NCBI GenBank assembly: GCA_038363925.1
Contig: JAQQWL010000006.1
Span: 42,501-106,500, forward strand
DNA length: 64,000 nucleotides
From: Apiospora phragmitis
Taxonomy: Eukaryota; Ascomycota; Sordariomycetes; Amphisphaeriales; Apiosporaceae
Direction: 5' to 3'
Shown piece after piece: positions 19,601-30,370 of the stretch (its first letter is position 1; every line of letters begins with the position of its first letter). A program made the position numbers and the translations under genes. The notes below the pieces were generated by a model. That model did not search any database. It saw only the letters and a program-made list of their open reading frames with translations, and was not told the origin of the DNA.

Positions 19601-22600
19601 AAGCAGGGCACATCGTCTTCCTGCTGGTTGTTGAGGAACGCATGAGTCCTCGACAGCAAGCGGCCGATCTCATCGCGGATCTGATGGATACGATTGTAGA
19701 GGGGGTTTTCCGGGGTCAGCAAGTATCCACTCTGATACTTGAACTGTGGCCTGGTTTCGTCATCCTCGCCGGCTTCAGCCAGGGGGTTCTCCTCTTCATC
19801 GTCCCGGTCTTCCATCATCTCATCTCCATCATGATCAGCCTGTCGGCCATTTACACCGTTCCCGTCGCTGAACGCCCACTTAGGGTCGAACAGGATAGCA
19901 ATTCCGGAAATCACAAGCCTGAGTTGCGTGAGCTGGCGCGAGACCTCATCAGACCACTCCTTGTTCTTTCCTTTTCTGCTGACCGGCGCATCACTGCCCA
20001 TGAACACTTCAAGTCTCTCCATAGCGCCCTGCGCTTGCGACTGAAACAGTTCCACGGCAAACTCCAGTTCTGCTGGCCGCGGGCGGTGCCATCGGATGGT
20101 GAGATCAGCAGGCGCAGTTGACTGGCCCCAATCATGCACATCCAATCCCCTCTTGATGACTTCGGGCTCAAACAGAGCATTGTCGATAGGGTAAGTGGCT
20201 GTGAGATTCAGCAACAGATGATGAATGTAGTTGCTGATGTGGATGGTAGGGAGCCCTCGACACTTTTCCTGCATGTATTTTGCAATGTCGAAAAGCTCGG
20301 TCTTGTATTTGAGAACTTCGGCGCCCACGTGGACAACACACATGCTCAGGATACTAACGTGCCAGACGAGGGCACGGTCACGGGGCAAGACTTCTGTGCC
20401 GCTACTTCGATCTGAAGCAGCTCCGTTGTAATCAATTTCATTTCGAATATTGACAATCAGCATGGGGAGGAAGACCTTGAGTGTCTTCTCTGGGTTCACT
20501 TTGCAAAGAGCGTTACAGATCCAAGCCATGGCATCACGTGCTTGGTGTACAACGTGGGTGGACACGAAGGTCGACAGTTTCTCCAGGGCCATGTCAAACA
20601 GTTCGGGAGAAAGGGACGCGAACAATGGGGTCAGAGCCGCCGGCAAAGTGTTGATGATATTGTCTTCTGGAGAGCCAGACCGCAACTGCGAAGAATCTGG
20701 CAGGTTCTCGAGCAGCGTGAAGACTTTGCCGAGAAGTGCCAAAATGAATTCACCGAAGCCCGCCGTAGACGAACGAACAATATTCGCCTCGTCCTCATCA
20801 CTGAGCTCGTTCTTGTAGTCGATATGAACATCCTGGCCTTCTCGCTCCATACGCTCCATCTCGCCCTGGACCCATTGCATGGCCAAGGTGGTGTCGTGCA
20901 CACCTGAGCTCGCTTTGGTCAAATCGACGAATGGGATACTGTATGCGACGCTCTGGATGAAGTTCAAGGTGTACTGGGTCTTGTTGAGGTCGTTTGCATC
21001 GATGCCAGGTAAGGCCAGGGCAAGCAGTGCCGTGATATGGCACCGGAAGCCCTTCTGCCGCGACATAATGTTGGCAATCATCTGCAACCCACAAAGGCTC
21101 GAAGTAGTGCGGTGAACCTCGACAAGTCCTTGCAAACTTGGGTAGAACCTTTGCAGCGCGCCAGGAAGCATCAGGTCCGGCTCGAGGTAGGTAAGGTTTT
21201 GAAGCGCGCCAAAGTACATGTTGGTGACCTTGGTGCTCTTGCCAAAGAGTCCCATGAAGGTGACTTCGCGTAGGCTCTTGACAAACCTGTGCTTCAGCGC
21301 CTCATTAAGCCTTCGGTCGACTGGAGTATCCTGTTCGCTTCTCTGTTCCTTGTTCCATCGCGATACGAACATTTCTGTCAGATAAAAGGTCATCTGTGCC
21401 AACATGGTGGTCCACGAGCCCTGATTCGACGGATGGAAGAAGGTGTCGATAGACTCCAGTAGCCCCTCGAGACTGTTTAGAATAGAGCCATCCTTCTCCA
21501 GACATTGGGGAGATAGAGACGATACGACCCAGCGAGCAATTGTATACGAGATGGGGTGCTTCTTCTTATCCTTCTCCAGGAAAATTCCCATCCCGGGAGA
21601 GTAGTCCAGGGATGTATATGGGGAGTTGGCCTGGCCAACAGGGATCTCGGTCAAGCGGAGGATGGCTGTAAAGATCAGATCAGACTGTTCTCGAGTAAAG
21701 ATGCCGTATTCGGTAAAGGGGACGTGTCGGTACGTCAAGTAGTCTCGGGCCATGCGCGAAAACATGTCGAGGAATGTGATATCGAAGACCTTGGACCTTG
21801 TCATCAAGGACCACAGATGGAAGAAGGTCGGTACAAAATCGGACGGCTGCGACTGAGGCGCCGTGGGAGGGGCGGGGGTCGTGGGCATGAGGATGTTGAG
21901 GGTACCGACAACGATGTAGGCGTCTTGGAGGTCCGAGGTACTGAAGAAGGGCAGGATCTCGTCCAGCATCGCCCGTCTCTCGCTCGGGTCGAAGTAGGTG
22001 TAAGATTGGAGACAGAGCTTCCACAAGTGCTTCAAGCCTCGTCTGCGGGCGGACTGGTGGGCAGGGGCTTCGCCAGGAAGCACCAAGGCCCGGATCTCTT
22101 TCCACAACGGTCTCCAGTCCAGCGTGAGATCCTCGCCGGGCTTCAAGAGGTGTTTCCGCCTCGCCAGGGTCGAGACCATCTTGGAGAAGCGATCGGCCGC
22201 GGCGCCATCGAGGCCCGGGGCCAAGGATAGATGGAAGTAGAGTCTCGCCAGCCTGGCCCTGAGGTCCCTGGGCATGTCGAACTTGAGGCTGAGCCATCCC
22301 GACAGCTGGCGGGTCCAGTGGAGGGCGCCCGGGGAGAAGTCTTCTGCCTTGATGGAGATGTACAGCTGCTTGAGGATGCCCTGCAGGGCGGCGTCGCGTT
22401 GTGCGTCCTCCTCGACGGGGTAGGGAAGTAGCTGGAAGTAGGAGAAGGTTCGGGGTCGGTGGCGCTTGGTGGTGTCGTGGGAATCGGCGTCGGGGGTGGA
22501 GGGGAGGCCCGGCGATGTGGCACGAGAGATGGGTTCGCCCGAAGAGCCGAAGGCGCTCAGAAACTGAGCGGCGCCCGACAAAGCCCCAGCGTTGGACAAG

Positions 22601-22617
22601 TCGAGATGGTCCTCCAT
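16671..22617 (-). CDS. BLM10: Proteasome activator Blm10 (PA200/PSME4 family), one apparent frameshift
   Basis: A huge HEAT-repeat-like protein of about 1,956 residues, close to yeast Blm10 and human PSME4. It caps the 20S proteasome core and acts in nuclear and cytoplasmic peptide and histone degradation. Exon 1 is 22617-16811 and the last exon is 16733-16671, separated by a 77-bp intron (GTAAGT...TTGCAG). Recognisable stretches include RHRPRTFSYFQLLPYP, FEDV..L...YGDGTDKHQHRATSEILGAM, RHEKPVLEDFLAHIDHPYKSVRE, and C-terminal SWHQRLRALVNMQVIYFRRLFL. Near 17391 the frame breaks (IPLG versus LRTGEDG). One extra C in a CCC run restores it and gives a length divisible by three. The protein ends LWKSYFA. 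The family normally ends in an HbYX motif (YYA), so the penultimate Tyr is Phe here. The upstream M at 22617 fits the start. Confidence 0.93.
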
Positions 22618-25109
22618 CGCGTAGATGCGGCGGGATGGAGTGGTGTTTGTGTGGAACGAAGCTGTTTGCTTGAGGGGCTTCGTTTTCCCTGTCGAAGTGA
22701 AATAGTTCAGATAGCTGCAACCATGGAGGTTCAGGCGAAGTGTTTCGGCAGGCAGCTAATCGGTGACGTCGTCCAGTTAGTTGGCCGAGCCGAGGAAAGA
22801 TGGAGATGGAGATTGGCGAGACTTGCGGTCTTTGTTTGGAGGCGACAAGTATCGGGAAAGGTGGCCAATCTTGATCTTTACGAATGCAACGGTGGTAGAG
22901 GATTGACCTCGAGCTGCAACTTTAGCATCGGTGTTTGTGTCCGGCGACTGCTCAACTGCTCTTTTGCTGATTCCAATGGATGGGATGTGCGACAAGGCTG
23001 GGCAGTGCAGCGGGTGGTTCGTTGAGATGCCCTGCTACCCTGCTCTGCTAACAATGCGATTCAAGGGCCCAGTCTTGACTGGACCTTAGGTGGGTCGGGT
23101 GCGTATCGATGATGGAGAGGGGCTGGAGCTGCTGGAGCTACTGGAGCTACTGGAGCTAGCTAGCTGCTGCACATCAATTGATGTACCTTGGGAGCTGCCG
23201 CTGAAGCTACAGTAAGTATGTACCCGACCTATCGTATCGACCTTGATCAAGCCTTCAATCACCACAACGTTTGAGATAGGGCTTGCCAGCATTGATAGGT
23301 ACGCAGACCTGGCATGTGTCACCGGTTTTTGCCAATGCAATACAGATTATTAATATGCCGCAACAGAATCAATGAGAGAGACAAAAGTGGTTGCTACCTG
23401 ATCTAGTGGGAAAAGAGGAAAGAAGAAAAGTGCTCGTATGAAAGAGATGTAGGTTAGCCCATATCAAAAGAGAAGAAATCAGAAATCATGCCACACCAGC
23501 AGGTGTTTTAAGTACTTGAAACTGGCAGAACAATTGATGACACCGGCTTGACTCGAACACGACATTCAAGGCTTCCATTGGGCTTGCGAGGCGAGTTTCG
23601 CTGTTGGAGCCAAGGATAGGTGGCCAACATCTACCTGGACTTGGGCTGTTCATGTGAGAGGTAAAGGTGGTGGGATGGGATGGGATTCATCACTGCAGAT
23701 GTGCCTAATAATATGCCCTTCTTTTCGTCTTCACCAACACCCCGCACACTTCCATGGATATTAGCAACACAATGGACTGCAGCCAACAGAAGCTACAACT
23801 GACGTTCCTGGGTGTATGTCCTCGTGTTGATTTCGGTTGTTAATAAATTGGTTCGACATGTATATACATGTTTCTAGTAATCTACTTCAAATGGAATCAT
23901 ATGTGAGGTAGCTGGTAGCCGCATGCTCGCTCTCCCTCCTTTGCCGTAGCTGCGTTCCCCAGCCCAGCCCAGCCCAGCACCCTGGAAAGACAGAACCCTG
24001 GAGATGCAGTCGACGAGCGCTGTCTGCCAGGGATTATTTGATGGTGGCCCGGCCTGGCATGGGATCGATGGATCACAGGCCTCTCTCTGCACAGGCTGCG
24101 TAACGCCAATAGCAGCCTTGTCGCAAGCTGCATGTCCCACCTGCCGGCCCTGCTCACGGCCCATTGGGATGTCCTTCCGATATCCGTGAATCCCTTATCC
24201 TTTCAGAAGGCCAACCCGGCTGAGCTAATGTGATTTGTATGTAGCTGATCGATATGTGGTTAGTCGGCTAGAAGATCCCACATCACGCAGTCTAAACTGT
24301 GCGTACAATGTCCATGTAAATAGCACCATAATCTCCGAGCATAGCTCTACAATTGGCTAGAAACACCACGCAACAGGTAGGGACAGCCAATACAATTAAC
24401 AAGCCTTAGCTGTCGTCATTGCCACATTCGCTTTGGGTTAATCATCTATACCGCAGGCAGATAAGGCAGCACCAACAGTCATCCTACAACTACGTAATCA
24501 AAGAGGTTGCCTTCATCCGCGACTACCTAGGTAATCAATAAGCGGGTGATCACCTGGTTTATCCTATCTATGTTTCCATCGATTTCCTTCAATGTCGTAC
24601 ACCATGGCTCGCGTAATCAGATAACCTTGACAACGCCCGGCGCACCAGGCGTTCCTTCAATGAAACCCATAGGTCTTGCTTGGTAGGTAGGTAGCCTCGA
24701 ACCGGCCAAACGCTCAGATCCCATGGATCGTCGTCTATCGGATCGGTCCGAGTCAAGCAATGGGATTGTTACCATGATGCCCTTAGGGTCAAAGCCTTGC
24801 ACAGCCAAGACAGCTCATGTCATAAAACCGCTGCTTGACAGGCCAGGGTATAAGATCGAGTAATGGGTATGTGGCAGTAGCATAGTGTAATTAACACGCC
24901 ACCATTTATACCTTGGGATATATATACATGTTATTGACCCGGCCCTACACCTATTGACTCCCCCGATATATCTGCCTGGACCACCTATCTGCACCGCCGG
25001 CCTTTCATTTCCACATCTCCCTCCAATCCAACCCAATCCCAACTAGTTTCCAAAGGCTCACAAGCCGTCGCGTCTCGGGCGGGAGCTTACCACCTAAGTA
25101 CCGTAGTTT
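22618..25109. other. Intergenic, about 2.5 kb
   Basis: No supported gene. It contains the BLM10 promoter, a (CTGGAGCTA)-type minisatellite near 23119-23160, and a (CCCAG)n patch near 23958-23980. Confidence 0.4.
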
Positions 25110-27074
25110 TCACTCCTCCTTCTTCGCGTCAAACTCCGGCAGCCCGAGCCAGAGCAGCAGGATGACACCGAGCAGCGCCAGGATGATCGGCTGCAGCACC
25201 TGGACCCCGCGCGCCTGCGCGACAGCCCCCACGGCGAACGGCAGCACGGCGGCGCCGCTGCCGCCGAACGCGGCCGCGAACCCGATGGCGCCCACGTGCA
25301 GGTGCCGCGGTAGCAGCTTCGACATGGCCACGACGGCGGCCGGGAAGAGCGGGCCCAGGAAGAAGCCCTGCAGGCCCACGGCCACGGCCGAGACGATGAA
25401 CTTGGGCACGAGCCAGAAGAGTAGCTCGAGGCCCATGACGATGGGCAGGTAGATCTATATTACGTACAGGTAGGTCAGGTCGGGTCAGGTCGCGTGCGTC
25501 AGATTCGATCCGATTCATATCAGGTTGTAATTATGTAGTACCGATAGTGTAGGTAGTAAAGGGGGGGGGGGAGACAAAAGACAGACTCACAGTAATCGCC
25601 AGCTTCTCCCCAACCGCGGCGTTACGAACCCCAGCACCACGCGCCCGACCGTGATGCCGAGCCAGAACCCCATGGCGGTCATGCCGCTGGCGAACTCGGC
25701 GCCCCGGCGGACCTGGATCATGAAGACGACGATCCAGCCGCCGAGCGCGACCTCGATGCCGACGTAGCCCAGCAGGAACAGCGCGCAGAGCCAGGTGACG
25801 CGCGCCGACGGCCGCCTGATCAGCGCCTCGTGCAGGCTGCCCCGCGGGCCCTCCTCTTCGCCATGCTGCCGGGAGATCGACGCGTGGTAGGCCGCAGCGG
25901 TCGACGTCCAGAAACCGGCGACCGAGGTGAAGATTTCGAGGCCGGCCAGGCCGATCTGTGTATGACACTCACACTCAGATTCAGACAGGCAAGGGCTTAC
26001 CGCGGGAGGATAGAAGCTGAAGAAGAGAAAAAGAAGAAAGAAAAGCTTACCATGATGTAGTAGAACGTGTACCACGGCAACTTGGCGTTGGCTACCATGT
26101 TAGTTGCGATCAGGGGCGAGAGCACGGCGCCGAGCCCGTAAAAGCCGTGCAGGAACCCCAGCATCTCGTTGGCGCGGTCGAGGTTGCCGACCCACGCGTT
26201 CCACGCCGCGTCCGCAAGGCCGTTCCCGAAGCCGGCAATCATGAAGACGATGACCATGACCGGGTATGGCGGATGGAGGGCGATCTTATTGTGAGCGTGT
26301 TTTATCAGCATAGCTTACTTACTGCTAAGACTTACTGCCCACACTGAGTGCTTGCCATGCCCCTTCTTACGTCTCCAGAGGCGATCGAAAGTGGTAAGAA
26401 AGAAACGAGACTTACGATGATATAAGCCAACATGTGGCATCCCGACGCGATCCCGGCCACGCCCCGCTGCCCGACGGACCCGTGGAGGAAGTTGTTCAGG
26501 AGCGCCGAGGCCGTGTAGCCGACGAACGGCGAGAGGAAAATCAGCGAGACGATTGTATACGTAAGATGGTAGTATTGCTCGATCTGGCAAATTAACAGAC
26601 GCACTCACTGCATCGCCTTTCATGAGGTCCCTCTAGCCAAGGCCTGGCCAGTTGACCGAGACAGCAACAGCTAACTGGGGCTTACTTACATAGTGAATCA
26701 AGGCCTATATACAATACTCGGGTATTTGTTAGTCAATTACCCATCATCATTATCATCCTCATCGTGATCAGCCTGATGAGACAGAATATAACAACAGCAG
26801 AGTGGGCGAAAGTTATGTTGCTTACACCATAGGCAGCATCATTGGCACCCATCACGACAAAGGACCAGAAGCAAGCTGCGATCTTGGGCACATTGCTCTT
26901 GGGGTAATTCCAGCGCTGGATCATCTCGGCCGCCGTCGGCGGCGGTGAGCTCGGGCCGTCCTGAGGAGACTCCTCCGGGAGCTGGGCCTCGAGCTTGGAG
27001 TGAGGCGCGCGAATGTCATGCATCTCCATGACGGCGGTCGATGAGCCGGCGGTGGTGGTGGTGTAGGTCGCCAT
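25110..27074 (-). CDS. MFS transporter (fucose-permease/FHS-like), six exons, one apparent frameshift
   Basis: Exons on the minus strand: 27074-26826, 26704-26690 (only 15 nt, ALIHY), 26583-26416, 26284-26051, 25955-25591 and 25454-25110. All have GT-AG borders and phase 0. The product is 458 residues with about 12 hydrophobic segments. N-terminal half: FWSFVVMGANDAAYG, FLSPFVGYTASALL, MVIVFMIAGFGNGLADAAWNAW. C-terminal half: VGIEVALGGWIVVFMIQ, FWLGITVGRVVLGFVTPR, GLQGFFLGPLFPAAVVAM. The N-terminal 50 residues are a Ser/Pro-rich cytoplasmic tail. Near 25616 homology shifts frame (FVTPR then VGEKLAIT); one extra G restores it. The substrate is not predictable. It is probably a plasma-membrane protein. 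Confidence 0.85.
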
Positions 27075-28084
27075 CTTCTCGAAAAAAGATTAACGGTATG
27101 AGAGGCACCTAAACCAGGAGTTCGGGTCAGTATATTTCGAGGTCACAAGCAAGATCAGGTATCAGTCTGGCCGCGAGTGAATGAAACGAGGCAAGAGTTA
27201 AAAGAGCACCGCACTCTGGCTTCGATATTGTCCTCATATAGAGGCCGGATGTCGATATTCTTATAGATGTCCTTTACAAGTGAGTCAATAACATGACAAT
27301 CATACCAAGCAGTTCCAACCCGATGCCGTGCTCGAACTTGTACGGATCTTACATATTAGCAGATTGACGTGCTACCCAGGCCTCGATCCAGTCCAGCCCT
27401 TGCCCCAGATTAACATGCCAGCCCAAGCAAACCAGGTGTAGCAGACCAACCAACCAGAGCTGGGGCTTTTCCCGCACTTTTCCGCAGTTAGCGGTGAATT
27501 CGGATCCCTCAACCGGTAAAGCCCATCTCTGCCCCGCACGGGAGAACACCGGCCTTAGCCCGGACGGAGAATATCTCGCTGCTTCTATGATTGGCTGCAT
27601 TCTTACCCCCCGGGCCCGAGGTTTACACGGGTGTGCTGACCGACATATGGCACAATGAGATCTGCATTCCTCGCCCGCAATAACGGTGCGGTGTTGGCCC
27701 CCACACCGGAAGAGTCATCAGCCAAAGGATCGACGTTGATGCATTTGCGTTACGCGGTCACGCCCCAAGGGCTCGGGAAAACCAAGTTGGCTTAATAATA
27801 ATGTTTCATTCGATTCTACTACAGCCGCAATTCCTGGCTTGTCATGCCTAACCATCGTAATGATGAATCCCAACCACTCGCTACTCGTGCCATCTGAGGG
27901 ATGTAATGTACAGCTGATAGCCGCATATCCAAACACGCCCACCCCTTTCCTTCGCCGGTCTGTAACCGTACAAGTACTTAGTTACTGTACTGAAGAGCAT
28001 AATCATCCCCTTTCTTTTTCAAGGCTGCTTTTCTTATTTTTGTTGTTGTTGTTTGGAAGAAGTTCTTCCGCGAAAGAACCGATC
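27075..28084. other. Intergenic; no feature seen
   Basis: Presumed MFS promoter and the 3' flank of the proline-rich protein gene. Confidence 0.4.
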
Positions 28085-30370
28085 CTACTGGCCTCGCAAC
28101 CTCGTGAACCAATTGAGCATGCTGCGTCTCCGCGGAGTCCTGGGCCGGCCGCAGCTGCTGTTACCGTCTTCCGCGCCCGAATCGTTTACGACGACCGGTT
28201 GCTTAAAGCCGCTCGCGTGCTGTTCGAACGGGTCTTTCACTTCCTCCCCCTCCTCATCCAATCCGAGCGGTGACGTCACTCTCCAGGGCGTGCTGTGGTA
28301 GTATTCCGACACGACGCGCCGGTGGCCCGGAGCCGGAGGGAGCGGTTCGGGGGCTAAAGAGGCGGCGCCCGCTGCGCCGACGGGCGACGGATAGGACGAG
28401 AAGTCGTTGTTTAACGCAGGGTGCTTAGCCATGACTACGCTGTTGGGCCGTGGCTGTTGTGCACGAGATTGGTTCGTCAGGCTTGCCCCAGTCCAATCTC
28501 CGCCACCACTGAAAGGACTTATACTCGGACTCGGGCCAGGTCGCTGCCGCTCGCTGTCCTCGCTAGACGGCAGGGACAGTCGATTCTGCGCGTTACGCTT
28601 CTGCATGTACGCTGCGCCGGTGGACGTAGCCCTCCTAGGCAGCGCGCCCAGAACGTCGGTCTTCGATTCCCGTTCGCCATAGCACTGGCCGCCGGTGGTG
28701 CCCACTCTCCGGGTGATGCGGTGCAGGGGGTTGCTGCCTCTGCTCGTCTGGCCGCTCTGGCTGCTGCTGACGCCACCGCTACCAAACGAAAAACTACGCG
28801 TCTGCTGCGAGACCTTGGACGGGTTGTTCGTGCCGGCAGCCGCTAGACACTCGATATTCATGGGCCGGAATTGCGGGACCCACCCCTGGTGAAGCACAAC
28901 CCAGAGCGCCGTGACTTGGATCAGGCTCTTCTGCCACTCTTCGACAGGTTGCACTGTCCGTTCGGGAGGCGGGACATCTTTCGCGCCCGTGGACGACGCT
29001 GGGGAGCCGAGAACGGACGAGGTCGGGGGATACCGCCCCGCCGACTGAGAGACGGTAGTATACATATCCTGGACCTCCAGCTGGTTGGGCCTCAGTGTTG
29101 CCATAATTGGGTGTCGCCTACATGAAGGATCGATCATGCTGAAGGTAAATCGGTGTTCCGGAGAGCTGGATGGCGAGTTCGGTGATGTTGGAGCTGTAGC
29201 TGCGGCGGGTTTGCTTGTTGTGGCCTTGCGACGGGCCCAGCGAGCAGTCGTCACCCTGCCAAGATCATCCTCGGTCGTGAAGTCGTATGAGACCACACCG
29301 CCTTGGACGCGCGGCTTGGCCGTCCAAACGGTTCCGTCAGAGAGGACAATCTCGGCCATATCCCGGCCTAGCGGGCTTAGGATCGCCACCAAATCCCGCT
29401 TGTTGATGCTATCTTCGTCGTCTTCGTCCAGGGGCTCTTTTGCCGGGGCACTCAAGTCTTCGCTTCTGAACAGCATGATGTCACCCACGCTCAGCTCCCT
29501 CTTGATCCTTGCCAGCCTGGGGAACCGTTTGAATAGGGGCGTCACGAGCGCCGAATGCGCTATAGCCGAGGAAGGATACACATTGATGGTAGGTTTCGGA
29601 CGCCTGTCGGCGGACACTTCTTGTGTCTGAAGAAGTAATTGGGGGCGTATATGTAATAATCGCTGGTTTAGTTTCGGGGCAGGCTGCGCCAGTAGGTAAG
29701 TTGTACTACTCCTCGACGACATCCTACGGGCGCGGCGGACCGAGGATCCGGCACGGCTCGTTTCGCTGTCCGAGATGTAGACTGACCCTTCATCTCCGCT
29801 CATCGTTTCGTCTCTGCTGCCGGCGCGAAGCTCATGCTCCGCCGCGGGCTCATGGAATTTGACTGCAGGTTCGGGAGTGCCAGAGGCCCTTCTGGAAAGT
29901 AGCGGCCTTCCTTTGCTGCGGGTAAGAGAAGGAGAGCTAGTTGCTGTATGGGTAGCAGCTGAAGAGATAGGTCTGGGAAGGAGCGGTGGCGGTGGTGGGG
30001 ATTGAGAATCTGCCTTGTACGAGATAGTAGATGCTCGATTCACCGCAGGTGGTCGATCTGCTGCAGGCTCCTGGAACCTGACGACCGGCTCAGGAGTACT
30101 GGGTGCCCTTCGAGCAATGGGTCTTCCGTTAATACGCAGAATTGAGGGAGAGGGAGCTCCTGCCGCGGTAGAAGCGGAAGAGATAGGCCTGGGAGGGGGC
30201 GGCGGGAACGGGGATTCCGCGTTGTGAGATATAGTAGATGGTCGATTCACAGGTGAAGTAAATGTTGATCGGAGCAAATGATTGCGTCGAGCGCCGGCTT
30301 GCCCAGCTGATTGTGATGATTTATTCGAGTATTCATGACCGTGGAGGCTTGCTCCCGAGTGGATAAACAT
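28085..30370 (-). CDS. Proline/serine-rich conserved fungal protein of unknown function
   Basis: An intact 761-residue frame without introns. Residues 1-250 are low-complexity and Pro/Ser/Arg-rich, with an internal tandem duplication of about 68 residues (about 42-108 and 110-178; both contain NR.STIS, poly-Pro, RPISSA and TPEP.V.F.EPAA). The best-conserved part is about residues 290-440, with SVGDIMLFRSEDL, LVAILSPLGRDMAEIVLSDG, TTARWARRK and RPNQLEVQDMYTTVSQS. A further ordered patch is VEEWQKSLIQVTALWVVLHQ. The C-terminus (RRRSMLNWFTRL) is basic and amphipathic. No signal peptide or TM segment. I recognise the general type as a conserved hypothetical protein of filamentous ascomycetes but no named domain. 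It is probably intracellular. Confidence 0.8.
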   Translation of the reverse strand: MFIHSGASLHGHEYSNKSSQSAGQAGARRNHLLRSTFTSPVNRPSTISHNAESPFPPPPPRPISSASTAAGAPSPSILRINGRPIARRAPSTPEPVVRFQEPAADRPPAVNRASTISYKADSQSPPPPPLLPRPISSAATHTATSSPSLTRSKGRPLLSRRASGTPEPAVKFHEPAAEHELRAGSRDETMSGDEGSVYISDSETSRAGSSVRRARRMSSRSSTTYLLAQPAPKLNQRLLHIRPQLLLQTQEVSADRRPKPTINVYPSSAIAHSALVTPLFKRFPRLARIKRELSVGDIMLFRSEDLSAPAKEPLDEDDEDSINKRDLVAILSPLGRDMAEIVLSDGTVWTAKPRVQGGVVSYDFTTEDDLGRVTTARWARRKATTSKPAAATAPTSPNSPSSSPEHRFTFSMIDPSCRRHPIMATLRPNQLEVQDMYTTVSQSAGRYPPTSSVLGSPASSTGAKDVPPPERTVQPVEEWQKSLIQVTALWVVLHQGWVPQFRPMNIECLAAAGTNNPSKVSQQTRSFSFGSGGVSSSQSGQTSRGSNPLHRITRRVGTTGGQCYGERESKTDVLGALPRRATSTGAAYMQKRNAQNRLSLPSSEDSERQRPGPSPSISPFSGGGDWTGASLTNQSRAQQPRPNSVVMAKHPALNNDFSSYPSPVGAAGAASLAPEPLPPAPGHRRVVSEYYHSTPWRVTSPLGLDEEGEEVKDPFEQHASGFKQPVVVNDSGAEDGNSSCGRPRTPRRRSMLNWFTRLRGQ

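Noticed and set aside
16835..22673. Many plus-strand frames opposite BLM10
   Set aside because: They are antisense shadows of one long, conserved coding region.
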